Shown: positions 1 through 6,963 of the stretch, piece after piece
Numbering within the stretch: the first letter of the stretch is position 1
How the letters are laid out: each line of letters begins with the position of its first letter
NCBI GenBank assembly: GCA_902785575.1
Contig: CACZZF010000014.1
Span: forward strand, 1-64,000
Length of the DNA stretch: 64,000 nt
From: an uncultured Bacteroidia bacterium
GTDB taxonomy: Bacteria; Bacteroidota; Bacteroidia; Bacteroidales; UBA932
Direction: 5' to 3'
Notes under the pieces: model-generated
Seen by the model: the letters and a program-made list of their open reading frames with translations, nothing else
The model's database searches: none
What the model was told of the DNA's origin: nothing
Program-made: the position numbers and the translations under genes

Positions 1-52
1 GGACATCCTTCTCGCGCAGAACTAATCCCCAACCGACAGATATATTTTAAAA

Positions 53-81
53 GGGAGGTGACCCGATTCGGGCCACCTCCC
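53..81 (-). terminator. hairpin, possible minus-strand terminator
   Basis: An 8-bp stem (GGGAGGTG with CACCTCCC) continues through an A-C mismatch into CCCG/CGGG around an ATT loop. Read on the minus strand it is followed by TTTTAAAATAT, which suits an intrinsic terminator. On the plus strand there is no T-run after it. No minus-strand gene is visible just before it, so its client is unclear. Confidence 0.4.
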
Positions 82-272
82 AAGTTCCTATGGAATTCAT
101 CAGGGTGAGGCGTTTTTCATAAGTGGCTAGTCCTAAGGTGATTAGCAATAGACGCATGGAATAATTGACCACCCATTATTACGTAAGGCGCTGTAAAGTA
201 GCAGGTTCCAAAAAACAGACGCTTTGTGAAGATTTCCTATATTTGTGTCAAATAAACGGGTTTTTCAGCAAT

Positions 273-638
273 ATGACACTTAAGATTATTGATGACATAT
301 TCAGCATCTGCAAGGTTAAGGATTATGGGGGGATCAACTTGTCTTCTCCTTTTGTGTTTATAGGTTCAACAGATGAAGAGAAATCGTTAGTATGCCCTAC
401 CCGGTTAGTGCCTGGCTATACGGTGGAACGTGATGATGGATGGCGAGCTTTCCGCATAGAAGGCTCCTTGGATTTCTCACTTATCGGCATTCTTGCGGAT
501 ATTTCAAAAGTGCTTGCCGACGGGAAAATCGGCATTTTCGCCATCTCCACGTTCAATACGGATTACATCCTGACAAAAACAGAATGCTTTGAACATGCCG
601 TAGAATTGCTCAAATCCGCAGGATATTTTGTCAATTAA
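273..638 (+). CDS. ACT-domain protein (COG3603/CASTOR-like)
   Basis: A small cytoplasmic protein of 121 aa. The C-terminal two thirds (conserved-looking runs LVPGYTVERDDGW, FRIEGSLDFSLIGILADIS and GIFAISTFNTDYIL) match the ACT_7 type of regulatory fold, which usually binds amino acids; no ligand can be read from the sequence. The reading frame is open back to a TTG at 165, but the ATG at 273 gives the usual family length of about 120-130 aa and removes an N-terminus with no family character. The downstream phosphatidyltransferase gene begins 9 bp after the stop, so the two are probably co-transcribed. Family assignment is fairly secure, function unknown. Confidence 0.75.
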   Translation: MTLKIIDDIFSICKVKDYGGINLSSPFVFIGSTDEEKSLVCPTRLVPGYTVERDDGWRAFRIEGSLDFSLIGILADISKVLADGKIGIFAISTFNTDYILTKTECFEHAVELLKSAGYFVN

Positions 639-647
639 AGAAATGAG

Positions 648-1142
648 ATGAAGTATTTGCCGAATGTCATATCGGTTCTCAGGATAGCAGGCTCTATCGG
701 CCTGCTGTTTTGCGATGTGGCCGGATGGCTGTTCTGGGCGCTCTATGCGTTGTGTGGCATCAGTGATATGGTTGACGGTTGGCTGGCCAGGAACCTCCAA
801 GCAGAAAGCAAAACTGGAGCCGTCTTGGATAGTTTAGCCGACATCATATTCGTGGCATGCTGCGCCGTTCGCTTGTTGCCGGTACTGGAGATTCCCGTTT
901 GGCTTTGTATCTGGGCCGGAATAATTGTCACCATAAAGATTATAACCCAGATATCAGCCTTGGTCGTCTGTAAACGATTCTGTTTTCCTCATACATTGGC
1001 TAACAAACTGACCGGTTTCCTGCTTTTCCTGACGATGCCGACAATATTCTGGTCAATGATTCCGGTTTCCATCGTTGCGGCTCTGGCTACGTTTGCCGCC
1101 GTCCAGGAGGGGCATTTTATCAGAACCAAGAAAGTATTTTAG
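648..1142 (+). CDS. CDP-alcohol phosphatidyltransferase family protein
   Basis: An integral membrane enzyme of 164 aa that would transfer a phosphatidyl group from CDP-diacylglycerol to an alcohol. The full catalytic signature is present: D40, D43, G44, A47, R48, G57, D61 and D65 in the spacing D-x2-D-G-x2-A-R-x8-G-x3-D-x3-D. Most of the rest is hydrophobic and can form about five or six helices. It is somewhat shorter than typical PgsA (about 180-200 aa), so phosphatidylglycerophosphate synthase is only one option; the alcohol acceptor cannot be told. It follows the ACT-domain gene at 9 bp. A TAnnTTTG promoter for the next gene starts just after its stop codon. Confidence 0.8.
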   Translation: MKYLPNVISVLRIAGSIGLLFCDVAGWLFWALYALCGISDMVDGWLARNLQAESKTGAVLDSLADIIFVACCAVRLLPVLEIPVWLCIWAGIIVTIKIITQISALVVCKRFCFPHTLANKLTGFLLFLTMPTIFWSMIPVSIVAALATFAAVQEGHFIRTKKVF

Positions 1143-1144
1143 CG

Positions 1145-1152
1145 TATCTTTG
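1145..1152 (+). promoter_or_regulatory. Bacteroidota -7 promoter box (TATCTTTG)
   Basis: TATCTTTG fits the TAnnTTTG consensus of the primary sigma factor of this phylum. It lies 20 bp before the ATG of the GyrI-like gene. No clear TTG -33 element is seen at the usual distance. Confidence 0.5.
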
Positions 1153-1172
1153 TATAATAAAAACTCAGAAAG

Positions 1173-1805
1173 ATGCCCTTTGATTTTAAGAAAGAATACA
1201 AGGAGTTTTACCTGCCGCCTGCAAAACCGGTTATCGTGACTATCCCCAAGGCGAATTACATCGCCGTGCGTGGCAAGGGCGATCCCAACGATGAAGGCGG
1301 CGCTTATCAGCAGGCAATCGGCGTTCTGTATGCCGTTGCCTATACCCTGAAGATGAGTTACAAGACGGACCATCGTATCGAAGGCTTTTATGATTATGTT
1401 GTGCCACCGCTGGAAGGATTCTGGTGGCAGGAAGGCATTGACGGTATCGAATACAGTGACAAATCAACCTTCTGCTGGATTTCTGTCATCCGCCTGCCAG
1501 ATTTCATTACCCAGGCCGATTTTGACTGGGCGGTGGAAACCGCGTCCAAAAAGAAAAAGATCGATTGTTCCCGCACGGAGTTCCTGACGATAGACGAAGG
1601 TCTCTGCGTCCAGATCATGCATATCGGCCCTTATGACAACGAACCGGCTTCGGTTGCGCTAATGGACCGTTTTCTGGAGGAAAATGGTTATGAAAACGAC
1701 CTTTCGGTTACCCGCCTTCATCACGAGATCTATCTCTCCGACGCTCGGAAGGTCGCGCCGGAGAACTGGAAGACGGTCATCCGGCACCCGATAAAGAAGA
1801 AATAA
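1173..1805 (+). CDS. GyrI-like domain protein
   Basis: A cytoplasmic protein of 210 aa belonging to the GyrI-like/SOUL small-molecule-binding superfamily (COG4832 type). Typical features are the N-terminal FKKEYKEFYLPP stretch, the strand-rich segment KANYIAVRGKGDPND, and near the C-terminus IMHIGPYDNEPASV followed by the family's LHHEIYLSDARKV-type ending. Such proteins may bind hydrophobic small molecules or gyrase-directed agents; for this subgroup no role is established. The gene has its own promoter box at 1145 and a strong terminator right after the stop, so it is probably a single-gene unit. Confidence 0.85.
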   Translation: MPFDFKKEYKEFYLPPAKPVIVTIPKANYIAVRGKGDPNDEGGAYQQAIGVLYAVAYTLKMSYKTDHRIEGFYDYVVPPLEGFWWQEGIDGIEYSDKSTFCWISVIRLPDFITQADFDWAVETASKKKKIDCSRTEFLTIDEGLCVQIMHIGPYDNEPASVALMDRFLEENGYENDLSVTRLHHEIYLSDARKVAPENWKTVIRHPIKKK

Positions 1806-1811
1806 GGTCAG

Positions 1812-1849
1812 ACAATTTATCGCTCACTTCGGTGGGCGATAATTGTTTT
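1812..1849 (+). terminator. intrinsic terminator of the GyrI-like gene
   Basis: A long stem starting at ACAAT (1812) and closing at ATTGT (1845), with TATCGCTCAC opposite GTGGGCGATA, one bulged T, one G-T pair and a short TTC loop. It is followed by TTTTC and starts 7 bp after the stop codon. Confidence 0.85.
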
Positions 1850-1971
1850 CAGCGCGACACGGCAGGTGTGTTATATACTAGCTTGGTTTATAATGAATTA
1901 TGTACTCTGATGGTGCCGACTTGTCCGCCATCTTTTGTTGTGATTTGCTGAATATAAATTTTTTCTGCAGC

Positions 1972-2031
1972 ACGGGTCACCGCATGCCGAAGGTGTTGCT
2001 ACCTCAAATCCGCGACTGGGATTGTGACCGT
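1972..2031. repeat. imperfect palindrome in a gene-free stretch
   Basis: ACGGGTCAC at 1972 is complementary, with one bulged base, to GTGACCGT ending at 2031; GCATGC and GGT/ACC pairs lie inside. The surrounding stretch 1850-2095 carries no credible gene on either strand. The palindrome could be a remnant of a mobile element end or a structured RNA; neither can be decided. Confidence 0.3.
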
Positions 2032-2087
2032 AAAAATTGGTCGCAAATTTGACACAAATATTGACAATTAAACGTCAAAAAAAGTAA

Positions 2088-2131
2088 AAAACCGCAAAAA
2101 AAGGCCCTCTAGAGCGTTCCAGAAGGCCTTT
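2088..2131 (-). terminator. intrinsic terminator, minus strand
   Basis: AAAGGCC at 2100 pairs with GGCCTTT ending at 2131, with TCT/AGA pairing inside. Read on the minus strand the stem is followed by TTTTTTTGCGGTTTTTT. It would end transcription coming from the tRNA-Gly region. Confidence 0.75.
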
Positions 2132-2132
2132 G

Positions 2133-2152
2133 GAGCGGAAAACGAGACTCGA
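2133..2152 (-). repeat. duplicated 3' end of tRNA-Gly
   Basis: Twenty bases are identical to 2310-2329, which covers the last 18 bases of tRNA-Gly(GCC) and two bases beyond. The upstream part of a tRNA is absent: the T-stem is only partly kept and no matching acceptor strand is seen. This is what an integration footprint (attachment-site duplicate) or the relic of a lost tandem tRNA would look like. Confidence 0.7.
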
Positions 2153-2276
2153 GCCCGAGGCTGCGCCTCGGACTGCCTCGCGCCTTTCACGTTACCCCCG
2201 CCTTCCTGGCGGAAGGCTGCCCCTCGGGGGCTTCGGGGTCGCTCGGCCGGGCCGTCGTGGACCAATAACAATGCGA
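2153..2276. other. GC-rich spacer of short hairpins between tRNA and its duplicate
   Basis: Several small perfect hairpins lie side by side, for example CCGAGGC/GCCTCGG near 2155-2171 and GCCTTCC/GGAAGGC near 2202-2219, followed by a run of C/G blocks. Base composition is clearly higher in GC than the flanks. No reading frame with family character is present on either strand. Confidence 0.45.
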
Positions 2277-2301
2277 AACGACAGCCATGAAGGCTGTCGT
2301 T
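2277..2301 (-). terminator. hairpin downstream of tRNA-Gly
   Basis: A perfect 10-bp stem, AACGACAGCC with GGCTGTCGTT, and a 5-base loop, 10 bases beyond the tRNA 3' end on the minus strand. The T-run that follows is weak (TTTCGCATTGTTATT), so it may act in 3' processing as much as in termination. Confidence 0.6.
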
Positions 2302-2311
2302 CTCATTGAGA

Positions 2312-2383
<72 letters not shown>

Positions 2384-2462
2384 AGTTTTTTGTGGTTTTT
2401 TACTCCCGTATTGGTGATTCGGGATGACAAAGGTACAACATTTTTAGAAATGAGCAAATTTT

Positions 2463-2488
2463 TTTGAATGAAAATATTCGTATCTTTG
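2463..2488 (+). promoter_or_regulatory. promoter of the sialate esterase-like gene
   Basis: A TATCTTTG box at 2481-2488 lies 32 bp before the ATG at 2521. TTTG at 2463 could act as the -33 element, though the 14-bp spacing is shorter than the usual 19-21. Confidence 0.5.
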
Positions 2489-2520
2489 AATTCCGATAAG
2501 AAATAACACTAATAAAAGAT

Positions 2521-3960
2521 ATGAAAAAAGCGTTCTTATTGCTTGTCCTGGCGATATTCGGGACGACTTGGGCGGGAGCGAAGATCAGCCTTCCCACCTT
2601 CTTCAGCGACAATATGGTTCTCCAGCAGAACACGGAAGCGGCCATCTGGGGCTGGACTGATCAGGCTGGAAATATTTCTATCACAACCACATGGACAGGA
2701 GTAAAGGTGACAGTTACCCCCGACAGGGACGGGAAATGGATGGCCCATGTCAAGACTCCGGCCGCCGGAGGCCCTTATAAAGTATTCATTTCAGAGGGTT
2801 CCAAGGGAGAAAGAATCACGCTGGAGAATGTCATGATCGGTGAAGTTTGGTTCTGCTCCGGGCAGTCCAACATGGAGATGCCAGTGAAGGGATATGGTGG
2901 CCAGCCTGCTGAGGGAGCCGCCGATTTCATCATGAAAGCCAAGGCCAAGACCCCGATCCGGATCTGCAATATAACAAGAAAGGCCTCCCTGACTCCGCTA
3001 CAGGAGTGCGAAGGCTCATGGCAGGAGAACACACCCGAAGCGGTGGGCCCCACCAGCGCCACGGCATATTTCTTCGCCTCTAAGCTTCAGGAAGTTCTTG
3101 ATATTCCGGTAGGTATAATAGTTTCCTGCTGGGGAGGCTCCACGATTGAGACCTGGATCAACCGAGAGACTTTGGCCTCACAGTTCGCGAAGGAGTTCGA
3201 CCTTTCTTTCCTTGACGGGACCGAGTTGAAATCGCCTCAATTCCAGACGCCTTGCACCCTATTCAACGGCCAGGTGGCTCCGCTTGTCCCGTTCACATTC
3301 GGTGGAATGATATGGTATCAGGGAGAAGCTAACCGCGGCCGTGCCGAGCAGTACATAAGGCTGCAGAAAGCTTATGTCGAGATGATGAGGAATATCTTCG
3401 AGGTCCCTGACGCGCCGTTCTATTTTGTACAGATAGCTCCATATCCTTATGATGATCCGGACGGTTGGACTTCCGGCTATTTCACTGAGGCACAGGCCAA
3501 GTCTGTCAATGTCATTCCCAATAGCGGAATGGCCGCCACTCTTGACATCGGGGAGTTTGGCACGATCCATCCATGCAAGAAGCAAGAGGTCGGTAACCGT
3601 TTGGCCTACCTCGCCTTAGTCAAGCATTATGGAATAAAGGGCATTGATCCGGACGCCCCCGCCTATGAGAGTGTCGAGTTCGAAGACGGAAAGGCTATCG
3701 TGAAGTTCAAAGTAGCCGATCGCAGCCTTTCACCCGCCGGTGTCGACGTTGAGGGATTTGAGATCGCCGGGGCTGATAAAGTGTTCCATCCGGCTGTCGG
3801 CCACGTCCAGAACTGGGGAGACAAAGTCATCGTGAGCAGCCCCGATGTTCCTAATCCTGTCGCCGTTCGTTACTGTTTCAGGAACTGGGGTGTAGGTACG
3901 CTTTTCAATAATTACGGCATCCCTGTCGCTCCTTTCCGCACCGATAATTGGAATCTTTGA
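2521..3960 (+). CDS. sialate O-acetylesterase-like SGNH esterase
   Basis: A secreted carbohydrate esterase of 479 aa. Residues 1-20 form a signal peptide ending in WAGA. A jelly-roll-like N-terminal part (LPTFFSDNMVLQQ, typical of the family) precedes the SGNH/SASA hydrolase domain with the nucleophile Ser116 in GQSNME. A further family block, GMIWYQGEAN, is at about residue 262, and the catalytic His is likely H350 in the TIHPCKK segment. The family removes acetyl groups from sialic acid or from plant glycans such as xylan; the substrate here is not readable. Its TGA overlaps the ATG of the next gene, indicating translational coupling. Confidence 0.88.
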   Translation: MKKAFLLLVLAIFGTTWAGAKISLPTFFSDNMVLQQNTEAAIWGWTDQAGNISITTTWTGVKVTVTPDRDGKWMAHVKTPAAGGPYKVFISEGSKGERITLENVMIGEVWFCSGQSNMEMPVKGYGGQPAEGAADFIMKAKAKTPIRICNITRKASLTPLQECEGSWQENTPEAVGPTSATAYFFASKLQEVLDIPVGIIVSCWGGSTIETWINRETLASQFAKEFDLSFLDGTELKSPQFQTPCTLFNGQVAPLVPFTFGGMIWYQGEANRGRAEQYIRLQKAYVEMMRNIFEVPDAPFYFVQIAPYPYDDPDGWTSGYFTEAQAKSVNVIPNSGMAATLDIGEFGTIHPCKKQEVGNRLAYLALVKHYGIKGIDPDAPAYESVEFEDGKAIVKFKVADRSLSPAGVDVEGFEIAGADKVFHPAVGHVQNWGDKVIVSSPDVPNPVAVRYCFRNWGVGTLFNNYGIPVAPFRTDNWNL

Positions 3961-4586
3961 TGAATAAGAATATGAAGCGTTTGTTTTTTGTTCTTTTCGC
4001 CTCGATGGCATTGGCGTTCGGGGCTTCCGCACAGACTGCTGAGGAGATTGTCGCCCGGATGGATAAAGAGACGGAAAAAGGTGATACTCAGGGTCTTGCC
4101 ATGACTATGAGTATGAAGATACCGATTGTGGGGGAATTCTCCACACGCATCAAAGCCAGAGGAGACTATAGCAAAGCTGAATCTACTGTCAAAGGAGAGA
4201 AAGTCATTTTCTGGTCCGACAATAAGACAACTTGGACTTATACAGCTAATAACAACGAACTGGTGATCGAGCCCAGCAAAGGAAGCCAGAATGATGAGGG
4301 AGAGTTGGTAAAGGGAATCACTTCCGGATACGATGTGTCTATAAAGGGAGAGACCGCTGACGCTTGGCAGATAAAATGTGTCAAGCAGAAAAGCAATCAA
4401 GATAAAGATGATCCCAAGACAATGGATTTGGTCGTGTCCAAGAAGACTTACCTGCCGGTCCGTCTGTTAGCTAAAGTAAAAATGGTGACTGTGACTCTCA
4501 GCAACTTCGCTCTCGGTGTTTCACCCGAGGAGGTTAAGTTCGATCAGTCAGCCTATAAGGATGCCAAAGTGATTGACAAGAGGTAA
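3960..4586 (+). CDS. LolA-like outer-membrane lipoprotein carrier family protein
   Basis: A periplasmic protein of 208 aa. The start overlaps the preceding stop codon as TGATG; a second ATG at 3972 would give the same signal peptide (KRLFFVLFASMALAFGASAQ). The mature part reads TAEEIVARMDKETEKGDTQGLAMTMSMKI and then alternating strands up to MVTVTLSNFALGVSPEEVKF, which fits the half-barrel LolA/LolB fold. Bacteroidota carry several LolA-like proteins, and this one is probably not the sole lipoprotein chaperone. The next gene starts 6 bp after it, so 2521-5417 looks like one operon of envelope and exported proteins. Confidence 0.75.
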   Translation: MNKNMKRLFFVLFASMALAFGASAQTAEEIVARMDKETEKGDTQGLAMTMSMKIPIVGEFSTRIKARGDYSKAESTVKGEKVIFWSDNKTTWTYTANNNELVIEPSKGSQNDEGELVKGITSGYDVSIKGETADAWQIKCVKQKSNQDKDDPKTMDLVVSKKTYLPVRLLAKVKMVTVTLSNFALGVSPEEVKFDQSAYKDAKVIDKR

Positions 4587-4592
4587 GTAGCC

Positions 4593-5417
4593 ATGAAGAA
4601 GATTCTGTTAATTTTCACTACTGCCCTTGTCGCCGTCTCGGCGATGGCGCAGGATCAGCAGGTCCGCTTTTTCTCCCATAGGGGAGGGCGGATGGAATAC
4701 GACGAGAACACCATCCCGGCCTTTGAGTCAAGTTACAAGGCTGGTTACCGAGGCTTCGAGACCGATATCCGCATGACCAAGGACGGGAAACTGGTGATTC
4801 TCCATGACTCGAATCTCAAACGTACCACCGACACCGAGGGCGTTGTGGAGGAGATGACCGAGGCCCAAATCCGAAAGGCTCGCACAAATAAAGGCAACAA
4901 AGTCATGTTTCTTGACGAGCTGATGGATTGGCTTGATTCGAAGGGGGACGTGACCTATGTGGAATTCGAGCTCAAGACCACCCCGCTTGATCTTTATCCC
5001 GAAGAGCGATTAAAGGAATATTGCGACAAGTTATACGAAAGGGTTATGCGGAACAAACCCGCCGGGGCGACTTACTTATTCACTTCATCGGATTACCGCG
5101 GGCTGCGTTACCTTCAGCAGAAGTATCCCGGCGTGCAGATGCTGCTCATTACCGGCAAACCTTGCGATGACGAGACAATAGCCCTATGCAAGGCTTTGGG
5201 GATCAATCGTTTGGGGGCCACGATGGATGGTACGTCCCGTTCGGCTGTGAAAAAAGCGCATGAGCAGGGACTCATTGTAAGCCTTTGGCCTGGACAGAGT
5301 GTGGCGGACGCCATGCTGGGAGTCTACCTTGGGGCGGACTTCCTGTGCACGGATATTCCTGTTGAGGTGATGAACTACATGAAGGCCAATGCCCCTTGGG
5401 TCAAGGCCAGCTATTAG
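4593..5417 (+). CDS. glycerophosphodiester phosphodiesterase family protein
   Basis: An exported enzyme of 274 aa that should hydrolyse glycerophosphodiesters to glycerol-3-phosphate and an alcohol. The signal peptide ends at AMAQ (residue 20). The GDPD TIM-barrel signature is complete: H29-R30-G31, E38-N39-T40, E56 and D58 (ETD), and H71-D72. Later blocks FLDELMDWL and VEFELK (metal-binding Glu) also match. Length is normal for the family. It is the last gene of the rightward group; the convergent pheS gene ends 11 bp further on and no terminator fits between them. Confidence 0.9.
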   Translation: MKKILLIFTTALVAVSAMAQDQQVRFFSHRGGRMEYDENTIPAFESSYKAGYRGFETDIRMTKDGKLVILHDSNLKRTTDTEGVVEEMTEAQIRKARTNKGNKVMFLDELMDWLDSKGDVTYVEFELKTTPLDLYPEERLKEYCDKLYERVMRNKPAGATYLFTSSDYRGLRYLQQKYPGVQMLLITGKPCDDETIALCKALGINRLGATMDGTSRSAVKKAHEQGLIVSLWPGQSVADAMLGVYLGADFLCTDIPVEVMNYMKANAPWVKASY

Positions 5418-5428
5418 TTTCTTTGATA

Positions 5429-6463
5429 TCAGACTTCGATTGCGGTCTTGAACTGGGACAGGAATCTCAGGTCGTTCTCGAAATAATGGCGTAGGTCATT
5501 GACCTGCCATTTGAGCATCGCGATACGCTCCAGACCCATTCCGAAGGCGAAACCACTATATTTCTTGCTGTCTATTCCGGAAGCCTCCAGGACGTTCGGA
5601 TCAACCATGCCGCATCCCAGAATCTCAAGCCAGCCGGTTCCCTTGCAAATATTGCAACCCTTTCCGTGACAGATGTTGCAACTGACATCGACCTCGCTGG
5701 ACGGCTCGGTGAACGGGAAGTAGGACGGCCTCATACGGATAGCGGTGTCGGGGCCGAACATCTCCCTGGCGAAAAGCAAGATGGCCTGCTTGAGGTCAGC
5801 GAAGGTGACGTTCTCGTCGATATACAATCCCTCGACCTGGTGGAAAATGCAGTGGGCACGGGCCGAAATAGCCTCGTTACGGAACACTCTACCTGGGCAG
5901 ATAACCCTGATAGGGAGTTTCATGGTCTCCATCGCGCGTACCTGCACTGAAGAGGTGTGAGTCCTGAGAAGAAGCGGGTTGAGGTGGCCTGTGGAGACGA
6001 AGAAAGTGTCCTGCATGTCCCTGGCGGGGTGGTTTGGAGGGAAGTTGAGGGCTTCGAAGACATGATAATCATCCTCGATTTCGGGGCCCTCGGCGACATC
6101 ATAACCGAATTTGCGGAATATGTCCACAATCTCCTGCCTGACTATTGAGACGGGATGCCTCGAACCCAAGGAGAAAGGAGTTCCGGGCATGGAAAGATCC
6201 TCTTTAGGCCCGTCGGAAACAGCCGTGGCGGCCGTCGCCTCCTTCAATTCCTCGATTTTGGCCGTGGCGGCCTGCTTCAATTCGTTGAGTTTCCTTCCGA
6301 ATTCTCTCTTGAGATCCGGGCTGCAAGTCCTGAACTCTTCGAACAGCTTGGTGATCTCACCTTTCTTTCCCAGGAGCCTTACCCTGGCTTCCTCCACGTC
6401 CTTCGCATTAGCGGCCTTCAACTCAGCCACCTGCGAGAGCAACTTTTCAATCGCTTCTTTCAT
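5429..6463 (-). CDS. pheS: phenylalanine--tRNA ligase alpha subunit
   Basis: Cytoplasmic class II aminoacyl-tRNA synthetase subunit of 344 aa, which with PheT charges tRNA-Phe. Residues 1-90 form the usual coiled-coil tRNA-binding arm. The catalytic core has the motif-2 region (HCIFHQVEGLYID) and motif 3 (GFAFGMGLERIAMLKW). The cysteine-rich insert CNICHGKGCNICKGTGWLE resembles that of many Bacteroidota PheS. Normal family length. pheT is not next to it, as is common in this phylum. Convergent with the glycerophosphodiesterase gene. Confidence 0.97.
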   Translation of the reverse strand: MKEAIEKLLSQVAELKAANAKDVEEARVRLLGKKGEITKLFEEFRTCSPDLKREFGRKLNELKQAATAKIEELKEATAATAVSDGPKEDLSMPGTPFSLGSRHPVSIVRQEIVDIFRKFGYDVAEGPEIEDDYHVFEALNFPPNHPARDMQDTFFVSTGHLNPLLLRTHTSSVQVRAMETMKLPIRVICPGRVFRNEAISARAHCIFHQVEGLYIDENVTFADLKQAILLFAREMFGPDTAIRMRPSYFPFTEPSSEVDVSCNICHGKGCNICKGTGWLEILGCGMVDPNVLEASGIDSKKYSGFAFGMGLERIAMLKWQVNDLRHYFENDLRFLSQFKTAIEV

Positions 6464-6479
6464 TATGTTTCTTTAAATA

Positions 6480-6905
6480 TTACTGCAATTTAGCGTTAGC
6501 CTCATCAACTTTGGCCTTTCTCTTATCCCTCGTTTTCTTATCCCTCGCCGCTCCCTGCTTCAGATATTTGCTCCACTGATCCTCGTTCATAATCTTATGG
6601 AGCGAGTTGTAGATCTGCTCCGCCCACTTGTCGCTGACCTGGATGTAGAGGTCATTGTTGGCCACTTTCGCATCCTGGAGACCGTCCAGCTCGGCCTGCA
6701 AGGCCTTATAATCATGGTTGAGGATTGAGTCGGCATAGAAAGTCTGCCAATCCTCAAACGCTAGGGTCTTCTCAAGCCTCTCAACTTGCTGCTGGATAAA
6801 CTCGTCCAGTTTCTTGGCCTTCTCTTCGGGAGACTGTTGCTGCTGGGCGAAAGCCGCCCCTAAGGAAATGAGCAGGCAAATAGCCGAGAACAATATTTTT
6901 TTCAT
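6480..6905 (-). CDS. exported hypothetical protein, helical, Gln-rich N-terminus
   Basis: A predicted periplasmic protein of 141 aa with unknown function. I chose the ATG at 6905 because it begins a clean signal peptide (MKKILFSAICLLISLGAAFA); upstream in-frame codons add only a charged leader. The mature part starts with QQQQSPEEKAKKLDEFIQQQVERLEKTL and remains highly charged and helical, ending in a Lys/Arg/Asp-rich tail. It recalls Spy/CpxP-like or DUF-type Bacteroidales proteins, but I see no defining motif. It has its own promoter at 6933-6963 and could run into pheS, which starts 16 bp after its stop. Confidence 0.75.
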   Translation of the reverse strand: MKKILFSAICLLISLGAAFAQQQQSPEEKAKKLDEFIQQQVERLEKTLAFEDWQTFYADSILNHDYKALQAELDGLQDAKVANNDLYIQVSDKWAEQIYNSLHKIMNEDQWSKYLKQGAARDKKTRDKRKAKVDEANAKLQ

Positions 6906-6932
6906 ATCTTTACAATTCATAATAAGATGAGA

Positions 6933-6963
6933 CAAAAGTAATCAATAATAAAATAATCACAAA
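6933..6963 (-). promoter_or_regulatory. promoter of the 141-aa exported protein gene
   Basis: On the minus strand TTTTG (6963-6959) is followed after 19 bases by TACTTTTG (6940-6933), a good TTTG/TAnnTTTG pair. The ATG is 27 bases further on. The region lies between two divergent genes. Confidence 0.6.

Noticed and set aside
2..25. Short open frame ending DILLAQN-stop at the window start
   Set aside because: It may be the end of an upstream gene, but seven codons cannot support a call.
2153..2276. Third copy of the palindromic element
   Set aside because: The block is hairpin-rich and GC-rich but lacks the CCCTATCCGGGTAAA core in either orientation.
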